From positions 62,001-126,000 of the forward strand of contig JANNBN010000140.1 in assembly GCA_031385545.1 (NCBI GenBank): DNA of 64,000 bases. Direction: 5' to 3'. The notes under the pieces are model-generated. The model saw only the letters and a list, made by a program, of their open reading frames with translations, was not told where the DNA came from and ran no database searches. Positions within the stretch are counted from its first letter, which is position 1; each line of letters opens with the position of its first letter. Source of the stretch: JANNBN01 sp031385545. GTDB lineage: Bacteria; Actinomycetota; Acidimicrobiia; Acidimicrobiales; JANYDT01. The translations under genes were made by a program, and so were the position numbers. Positions 58,593-64,000 of the stretch are shown in pieces.

Positions 58593-59365
58593 ATGGTGAG
58601 CCCGCCGTCGACCGGAATCACCGCACCTATGAGGAACGACGAGGCCGGCAAGACCACGGACAGGGTTACCTGAGCGACTTCCTCGGGGTCCGCATAACGA
58701 CCGATGGGGGTGCGCCGTTTGGCAAACGCTTCTTTACGGGCATCGGGGATGGATTCGGTCATGGCGGTCCTGATCGGCCCCGGGCAGATTGCGTTGACCG
58801 TGACACCCTGCCGGGCAAGGTCGACGGCGAGCGAACGAGTGAGGCCGATGACCCCGTGCTTCGACGCCGTGTAGGCCGTGTGGCCACGGGTGGCACCAAG
58901 GCCCTCGGTCGATGCGATGTTGACAACTCGTCCTTCGCCATTGCGCGCCAGCATCGGCAGCGCCGCACGAACAAAGCGCGCATAGGAAGTGAGGTTGACA
59001 GCCATGGTGGTCTCCCATGCTGCCCACCAGGTGTCTTCGTCGGCGGTGATGCCAACGACGAAAGCCACGCCAGCGTTGTTGACCAGGATGTCGACCGGGC
59101 CGAGCGCTGCGCCAATTTCGGCAACGCACGCTTCGACAGCACCGGCTTCGGTCACGTCGCACACGAAGCCCTGCGCCGTGCCCCCGTTCCCGGTGATCAT
59201 GGCAACGGTCTCGGCCACGCCCGCAGTATTGCGGTCGACCACGGCGACCACGGCGCCTTCGTCTGAGAACAGCAGCGCGGTGGCGCGGCCCATGCCGGAC
59301 GCAGCGCCTGTGACGACGGCGACACGTCCGGAGATGGACCGGCTGAGCCGGGACAGGCGAGGCAC
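58580..59365 (-). CDS. Short-chain dehydrogenase/reductase
   Basis: 261 residues. Classical SDR: cofactor loop VVTGAASGMGRATAL (TGxxxGxG, about 18-32) with Asp after the second strand (VVDRN, suggesting NAD(H) preference), NNAG, catalytic Ser/Tyr/Lys in IASTEGLG and AYTASKHGV, PGPIRTAM, and C-terminal PVDGGLTIQNT. Substrate not predictable. Confidence 0.92.
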   Translation of the reverse strand: MPRLSRLSRSISGRVAVVTGAASGMGRATALLFSDEGAVVAVVDRNTAGVAETVAMITGNGGTAQGFVCDVTEAGAVEACVAEIGAALGPVDILVNNAGVAFVVGITADEDTWWAAWETTMAVNLTSYARFVRAALPMLARNGEGRVVNIASTEGLGATRGHTAYTASKHGVIGLTRSLAVDLARQGVTVNAICPGPIRTAMTESIPDARKEAFAKRRTPIGRYADPEEVAQVTLSVVLPASSFLIGAVIPVDGGLTIQNT

Positions 59366-59384
59366 GCCGAAGACCGCGAGCCCG

Positions 59385-59927
59385 TTACTTGGACGGCAAC
59401 GAACTGGTGAAGGCTGAAACGAGTTCCTGCTTGGGGCCTGCGATGACCACGGTGCTCATGATCTTGTCGGCGATGGTCTGCTTCTTGGCATCGAACAATG
59501 GCAAGAGGTAGCCGATGTAACAGATCGCACCGTCGACGATGTGGGCAAGACCGCGCACGACACCCATGCCGCCACCGATGAACTGGCCGGTGTTCGCGTG
59601 GACAACCTGGATGCCCATCACCTTCTTGCCGGGGCTCTGGCCGTTCTTGCCGGTGAGGAACGCGAAATAGAAGCTCGCTGCAATCAGCAGCAGATAGCCG
59701 AGAAACAAGAACAGGCCGCCCAATGCGCTGCTGATCTTCGAAAGGATCGCTCCGATGATGGCCAGCGCGATGAACGCGATGAGGAGCCCGCCGGAGTCGA
59801 TCAGCGTTGCGAGAACACGCTGGCCCCATGACGCAAACGGTACGGCCGCTTGCATCTGTTCCGGAACCGGAGGAAAGCCGGTTCCTGGAGCGTCGAATGG
59901 GCTTGGTGGTTGCGGGGGCATTGACAT
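59385..59927 (-). CDS. RDD-family membrane protein
   Basis: 180 residues. A Pro-rich cytoplasmic leader, then the RDD domain: WGQRVLATLIDSGGLLIAFI (Arg and Asp of RDD), three hydrophobic segments, and SPGKKVMGIQVV. RDD proteins are multi-pass membrane proteins, some implicated in ion exchange; function here unknown. Divergent from a second RDD gene. Confidence 0.82.
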   Translation of the reverse strand: MSMPPQPPSPFDAPGTGFPPVPEQMQAAVPFASWGQRVLATLIDSGGLLIAFIALAIIGAILSKISSALGGLFLFLGYLLLIAASFYFAFLTGKNGQSPGKKVMGIQVVHANTGQFIGGGMGVVRGLAHIVDGAICYIGYLLPLFDAKKQTIADKIMSTVVIAGPKQELVSAFTSSLPSK

Positions 59928-60011
59928 AATCCGGGATAGTAGCGGTCAAATACACCCGCGGGCAGGGTGGACCTGCTGGAATATTGCTGAGTCCTCGAAG
60001 GGAACACACCG

Positions 60012-60731
60012 ATGTCCGACCAGCCACCCACCTTTCCGACCCCTGCAGGTGGAGACAGACCCCCAGGCGACACGCCGTCCTGGCCGACCCCAGGCGACAC
60101 GTCGTCCATGCCGTCCGCGCCGTCGATGCCGTCGATGCCGTCCGCGCCGTCGATGCCGGGATCTCTGCCCGCACCCGGAGCGCCGCCCACCATCGAGTGG
60201 TCGGCACCGGGCATGCCACTTCCTTCAACCGGATACGGCCAGCCCACCGGCCCGCAGGCAATCCCGTTGGCTGATTCGGGCCTCCGGTTCGCGGCCCGCT
60301 TGCTGGACCGCATCATCATGGGCTTCATCGGCTGCCTTCCGACGATCGGCATCACCGGTTCAGCAGCTGCATTCGGGGCCCGCGGCTCGGGCGGCGCGCT
60401 CTCGGGGCTCAGCGGTCAGGTTGCGGCGTCCATGGTGTCGGCCATCATCGTGTTGCTGTACGACGGCGTGGCCACCGGTCTCCTCGGCGGAACGCTGATG
60501 AAGAAGGCGTTCGGCATGCGGGTGGTCAATCAGTCCGACGGTCAGCCGGTCACGATGCAGACGGCCTTGCTTCGCGCAGCACCGCTTGCGGTGTGCACAG
60601 CGATACCTGTCCTCGGCGGAATCGCCGCGCTCGTGATGGGCATCGTGTCATTGATCTTCCTGTTCTCCGACAAGCTGCGCCAAACGGTGAGTGACAAGGT
60701 TGCGAAGACCGTCGTGATCAAGGCCAACTAG
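60012..60731 (+). CDS. RDD-family membrane protein with Pro/Ser/Met-rich leader
   Basis: 239 residues. Leader residues 1-75 are Pro-rich with an (A/M)PSMPS repeat. The RDD domain follows (LRFAARLLDRIIMGFIGCLP; ASMVSAIIVLLYDGVATGLL; KKAFGMRVVNQSDGQPV; and a last helix near 210). Paralogue of the divergent neighbour at 59385. Confidence 0.82.
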   Translation: MSDQPPTFPTPAGGDRPPGDTPSWPTPGDTSSMPSAPSMPSMPSAPSMPGSLPAPGAPPTIEWSAPGMPLPSTGYGQPTGPQAIPLADSGLRFAARLLDRIIMGFIGCLPTIGITGSAAAFGARGSGGALSGLSGQVAASMVSAIIVLLYDGVATGLLGGTLMKKAFGMRVVNQSDGQPVTMQTALLRAAPLAVCTAIPVLGGIAALVMGIVSLIFLFSDKLRQTVSDKVAKTVVIKAN

Positions 60732-60754
60732 CGCCAACTAGCGCTCAACTAGCG
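60724..60754. repeat. 10-bp tandem repeat across the RDD stop codon
   Basis: CCAACTAGCG twice, then CTCAACTAGCG. The first copy carries the TAG stop (60729-60731) of the RDD gene. Confidence 0.75.
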
Positions 60755-60787
60755 CTGGTCGGACCATATCGGTCGTACCGGTTGCCC

Positions 60788-61225
60788 TCAGCGGCCGGTA
60801 TGACCGAACCCGCCGGCACCGCGTTCGGTGTCGTCGACCTGGTCAACCACGTTCCAGCGAATGGCGTCTAGCTGCAACACCAAGAGCTGTGCAACCCGGT
60901 CGCCTCGAGTCACAACGAACGGCTCCGAGGGGTCCGTGTTGACCAGCGGGATCATGATCTCGCCCCGGAAGCCTGCATCGACCAGCCCCGGCGCATTGGC
61001 GACGAAGACCCCGTTGCGAGCAGCCAACCCAGACCGTGACAGCACCAGCGCGCACCATCCTTGTGGCAATGCAATGGCGATACCGCTGCCTACGACCAGC
61101 CGGCCACCGCAAGGTGCCACCACACCATCGGCCCGGGCGAGCAGATCGACCGCACCGTCGCCGACACGGGCATAGGCGGGAAGCGTCAGCTCTGGATCGA
61201 GCGCCACGATGTCGATCAACGGCAT
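60788..61225 (-). CDS. dut: dUTP diphosphatase
   Basis: 145 residues. Trimeric dUTPase with its conserved motifs: GDGAVDLLA (1), SRSGLAARNGV (2), NAPGLVDAGFRGEI (3), GDRVAQLLV (4), and the C-terminal RGAGGFGHTG P-loop-like motif (5). It converts dUTP to dUMP, preventing uracil incorporation. Downstream of orn on the same strand. Confidence 0.95.
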   Translation of the reverse strand: MPLIDIVALDPELTLPAYARVGDGAVDLLARADGVVAPCGGRLVVGSGIAIALPQGWCALVLSRSGLAARNGVFVANAPGLVDAGFRGEIMIPLVNTDPSEPFVVTRGDRVAQLLVLQLDAIRWNVVDQVDDTERGAGGFGHTGR

Positions 61226-61262
61226 TGCGTCACCCTCGTTGTCGCTCGGCCCGAAGCCACTG

Positions 61263-61796
61263 TCACTGGCGGAAGACTGAACCGCGGTAGTACTGCAGTT
61301 CGCTGACGGACTCTTTGATGTCGTCCATCGCCCGATGTCCGCCGGCCTTGCGCGGCGCGTTCTTCACTGCATCGGGGTACCAGCGGCGCGCAAGTTCTTT
61401 CACGGTGGACACGTCGACCGAGCGATAGTGCAGGTACTCGTCGATCTCTGGCATGTACCGGGCCAGGAACCGCCGGTCGGTACCGATGGAGTTGCCGCAT
61501 AGGGGCATCGTGCGCGCCTCACCGCAGTACTCCTGGAGGAACGCAAGTGTGGCGTCGCGGGCTTCGTCGTGCGAGGTGGCCGCAGTGCGAATGGCATCGA
61601 GCAGGCCCGAGCGGGTGTGCATGGCAACGACTACCTCGTCCATGCCTTCCAGCGCGGACTCGGGTGTGGCGATGATCAGGTTCGGGCCCTCGGCAACAAT
61701 GGTGAGGTCGTCATCGGTGATGAGCGTCGCGATCTCCACGATCACATGCCGATCAGGATCGAGGCCGGTCATCTCTAGGTCCATCCAGGCAAGCAC
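61263..61796 (-). CDS. orn: Oligoribonuclease (DEDDh 3'-5' exoribonuclease)
   Basis: 177 residues from GTG 61796. Exonuclease motifs: WMDLEMTGLD (Asp, Glu), CGNSIGTDRRFLARYMPEID (Asp) and HRAMDDIKES (His, Asp). It degrades di- to pentaribonucleotides, including pGpG. TAGTGT 7 nt before the GTG suggests a leaderless mRNA and supports this start. Confidence 0.93.
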   Translation of the reverse strand: MLAWMDLEMTGLDPDRHVIVEIATLITDDDLTIVAEGPNLIIATPESALEGMDEVVVAMHTRSGLLDAIRTAATSHDEARDATLAFLQEYCGEARTMPLCGNSIGTDRRFLARYMPEIDEYLHYRSVDVSTVKELARRWYPDAVKNAPRKAGGHRAMDDIKESVSELQYYRGSVFRQ

Positions 61797-61803
61797 GTCC
61801 GAG

Positions 61804-61809
61804 ACACTA
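61804..61809 (-). promoter_or_regulatory. Putative -10 box for leaderless orn mRNA
   Basis: TAGTGT on the minus strand, 7 nt before GTG 61796, with no ribosome-binding site. Confidence 0.4.
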
Positions 61810-61887
61810 CAGCCCGGCTTGTAAGCCGAACGGTGCCCGCGCGGAACCGCAGCCCGGTAGGGCGTGCCAAGATCGATCCCCCTCCGT

Positions 61888-63609
61888 ATGGCCCGATCGA
61901 TCCGACTCCGACCCTGGCAGCGAGCCGCGCTCGACTCCCTGCATGCCAGGGTCGACGCAGGCGGGCCAGGCTCGAAGGACTTTCTCGCAGTCGCCACTCC
62001 GGGTGCCGGCAAGACGACGTTCGCCCTTGCCGCTGCCACGTTGTCCATCGCCAAACACCCGGGGCGACGGGTCATCGTGTGCGCGCCAACGGCACACCTC
62101 AAGCTGCAGTGGGCACAGGCTGCCACCCGCTTCGGGTTGCATCTCGACCCCTTTTGGGCTTCGGCCAGCGGTCGTCTGCCGGCCGACATGCACGGCATCG
62201 TCACCACCTACCAGCAGGTTTCCACTTCGGCAACTGCGCTGCGAGCACTCAGCGCCAATGCCTTCGTGGTCCTCGACGAGATCCACCACGCAGGTGACGA
62301 CCGGGCGTGGGGCGACTCGGTACGCGCCGCGTTCGAACCCGCGGCGCACCGCCTGTCGCTGTCCGGCACACCGTTTCGCAGCGACACGACGGCCATCCCG
62401 TTCGTGACCTACGAGCTGGAAGAGGCAGTGTCGGACTACGAGTACGGATACGGCAACGCGCTGACGGACGGAGGTGTGGTGCGGCCGGTCTACTTTCCGC
62501 GTATCAACGGCTTCATGGAATGGGTAGCACCGGACGGCACCCTGAACGCAGCGAGCTTCGAGGACTCACTCGACCGGCAGGGCAGCGCGCAGCGGCTGCG
62601 CACCGCGTTGTCGCCCGACGGCGAGTGGATCGGGCCGGTGCTTGCACAGGCGCACGAGCAGCTCTCCGCCATCCGCAGACGCCACCCCGAAGCCGGCGGT
62701 CTGATCATCGCAACGGATCAGGAGCACGCCAATGCAATCGTGAAGGAAATGCAGTGGCGACTGCGCGTCACGCCAACCCTGGCGGTTTCCGACGACCCGC
62801 AGGCATCGCAGAAAATCGCTGCCTTCGCAGCTTCGACGGAACCGTGGATCGTAGCGGTACGTATGGTTTCCGAAGGCGTCGACATTCCCCGCCTCGCGAT
62901 CGGCGTCTACGCGACAACCACCACTACCGAGCTGTTCTTCCGCCAGGCCGTCGGCCGGTTGGTGCGATGGACTCCGGCTTGGGGTAAACGCCAGAAGGCA
63001 TACCTGTTCATCCCTGACGACCCGCGGCTGCGCGCGTGGGCCTTCCAGATCGCCGATGCCCGACGCCACTCACTTCGTAAGCGCGCTAAGGATACAGGCG
63101 ACGCGTTCGATGCAGGGCCCGATGCTGCGCAGGTTGCAGCCGAGCTGGACAAACAACTGGGCGAGGAGCAGCTCTCGTTGTTCTCCGCGTTGTCAGCCAC
63201 CATCTTGGACGAGTCCCATCTGGGTGTGTTCGACGACGAGTACGACGAGGTGGGCCGCGCCGACCCGGCGGATGACCACGACGGTGATCTGCTGCCGGAG
63301 TTGGACGCGCTGTCGCTGACACTCGACGAGATCCTCCCGCCACCGGGAGCGCTCGACGTCGACGGGGCCGACGGGGCCGACCCTCGGTCTCGGGCTGAGG
63401 TGAAAGAGGCGCTGCGATTGCGCAACGCCGAAGCTGCCCGCGAGCTGGTGCGATTCACCGCGCAGAGCCACGCCCGTATCAACGCCGAACTCAACCGCCT
63501 CAGCGGCATGAAGTCCGTGGACGAGGCAACGCTCGACCAGCTCGAACGGCGGGTCAACGCAGCCGACAAATGGCTGACCAGCATGAAACGCATCGGCCCG
63601 CGCCGCTGA
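61888..63609 (+). CDS. SF2 DExH-box helicase (XPB/RAD25-like architecture)
   Basis: 573 residues. RecA1: LRPWQRAALDSL (Q-like motif), Walker A ATPGAGKTTFA, FVVLDEIHHAGDD (DEIH), SLSGTPFRSD (motif III). RecA2: GGLIIATDQEHANAI, VRMVSEGVDIPRLAIGVYA and LFFRQAVGRLVRW (motif VI, Arg fingers). The C-terminal 180 residues are acidic and helical (FDDEYDEVGRADPADDHDGD), ending in a possible coiled coil. DNA repair or RNA roles are both possible. GTG 61864 is an alternative start. Confidence 0.88.
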   Translation: MARSIRLRPWQRAALDSLHARVDAGGPGSKDFLAVATPGAGKTTFALAAATLSIAKHPGRRVIVCAPTAHLKLQWAQAATRFGLHLDPFWASASGRLPADMHGIVTTYQQVSTSATALRALSANAFVVLDEIHHAGDDRAWGDSVRAAFEPAAHRLSLSGTPFRSDTTAIPFVTYELEEAVSDYEYGYGNALTDGGVVRPVYFPRINGFMEWVAPDGTLNAASFEDSLDRQGSAQRLRTALSPDGEWIGPVLAQAHEQLSAIRRRHPEAGGLIIATDQEHANAIVKEMQWRLRVTPTLAVSDDPQASQKIAAFAASTEPWIVAVRMVSEGVDIPRLAIGVYATTTTTELFFRQAVGRLVRWTPAWGKRQKAYLFIPDDPRLRAWAFQIADARRHSLRKRAKDTGDAFDAGPDAAQVAAELDKQLGEEQLSLFSALSATILDESHLGVFDDEYDEVGRADPADDHDGDLLPELDALSLTLDEILPPPGALDVDGADGADPRSRAEVKEALRLRNAEAARELVRFTAQSHARINAELNRLSGMKSVDEATLDQLERRVNAADKWLTSMKRIGPRR

Positions 63610-63667
63610 GAAGGTGGCGAGATAAGAGGCTTGCAGGACGCACCTCCGATACATCACAATGCATGTC

Positions 63668-64000
63668 ATGTCTTTCGGAACAGTGGATGGTGCGTGGAGG
63701 GTCGAGGTAGCCCACGGGCCGGATGCGGGCCGACGGTGGGTTCTCTCCGCTGGCCGGTCGCTGACCATCGGCCGCGCAGAGGTCGCCGATCCCACCATTT
63801 CCGGGCGCCACCTGGCCGTCGGCGAACAGTGGCAGGACACACTGCACGGACCGGTTCCGCTCGTTCGCAACCTCAGCGCCACCAACCCGGCAACCATCGC
63901 CCGTGGGGCCAGTGGAGCAGGTGGGAGAAGGACGCACCCCGAGCCGCTGCCCCAGCAAGGCTTCTGGGGTACAGGAAAGCCGCAGACAATTTCGATCGGT
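63668..64000 (+). CDS. FHA-domain protein, N-terminal part (continues beyond window)
   Basis: 111 codons are open to the right edge. Residues 8-60 read as an FHA domain: VEVAHGPDAGRRWVLSAGRS, LTIGRAEVADPTISGRHLAV, with the conserved G-R and S-xx-H positions for phosphothreonine binding. The following QWQDTLHGPVPLVRNLSATN continues the fold, then a Gly/Arg-rich linker. FHA modules at this position often precede FtsK/SpoIIIE ATPase or kinase-signalling domains in actinobacteria; the rest is out of view. Confidence 0.65.
   Translation, partial: MSFGTVDGAWRVEVAHGPDAGRRWVLSAGRSLTIGRAEVADPTISGRHLAVGEQWQDTLHGPVPLVRNLSATNPATIARGASGAGGRRTHPEPLPQQGFWGTGKPQTISIG

Overview
The window is high-GC DNA with dense, frequently overlapping genes. 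It most resembles an aerobic actinobacterium of the Acidimicrobiia (Ilumatobacter-like). That placement is inferred from gene content, not from a marker phylogeny: a mec-cysO-cysM cysteine cassette, oligoribonuclease, an F420-type LLM oxidoreductase, a WS/DGAT acyltransferase, a DosR-like response regulator, many GTG/TTG starts, and several starts lying 6-8 nt behind a TAnnnT box (leaderless mRNAs). No phage, insertion sequence, CRISPR array or rRNA was seen. One tRNA-Gly(GCC) is present.

Layout. 1-8.2 kb: tail of a ferritin-like protein, an SCO6745-type protein, a stand-alone LigD-type polymerase domain, a HAD hydrolase, then a minus-strand group ending in rdgB and rph. 8.4-12.4 kb: a DUF1800/DUF1501 pair and a Flp pilin. 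12.5-16.7 kb: mec-cysO-cysM, smpB, a Cof-type phosphatase, Pth2. 16.7-19.3 kb: a coupled pair resembling a WXG100 protein and a degenerate EF-hand effector, plus a small membrane protein. 19.3-24.3 kb: sulfatase, SRPBCC, zinc-finger/glyoxalase fusion, rpmE2, NUDIX, TerC. 24.3-29.9 kb: a complete tctC-B-A transporter operon with its own two-component system, preceded by three phased 10-bp repeats. 30-36.6 kb: Lrp/alanine dehydrogenase divergon, TetR, nitronate monooxygenase, D-aminoacylase-type amidohydrolase, EEP nuclease.

36.6-47.7 kb is a stress or dormancy block. It holds a USP-multicopper oxidase-CopD-like operon, a PAS-PAS-GAF histidine kinase, further universal stress proteins, a DosR/DevR-like regulator, a PPOX-family protein and an acidic/His-rich protein. 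A shared sequence related to GGGACGTTCGGCCC lies ahead of most of these transcription units and looks like the binding site of the DevR-like regulator. Two copies have almost identical spacing to their start codons, and two others sit 21 bp apart in tandem.

At 47.8-48.2 kb lies a glutathione peroxidase whose reading frame contains an in-frame TGA exactly at the peroxidatic position (ASR-TGA-GLTPQY), followed by a small hairpin with a GG-starting loop at the distance expected of a bacterial SECIS. I read it as a selenoprotein that standard gene calling truncates. 49.3-53.8 kb holds a FrcBCA-like sugar ABC transporter with a divergent LacI repressor and a perfect palindromic operator over the transporter -35 box. 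53.8-56.1 kb, around the tRNA-Gly, is a decay zone with a broken purU, an amidohydrolase fragment and an AbiEi/DUF559 pseudogene. 56.1-64 kb carries WS/DGAT, Fpg/Nei, SDR, two RDD proteins, dut, orn, a DExH helicase and the start of an FHA-domain protein cut by the window edge.
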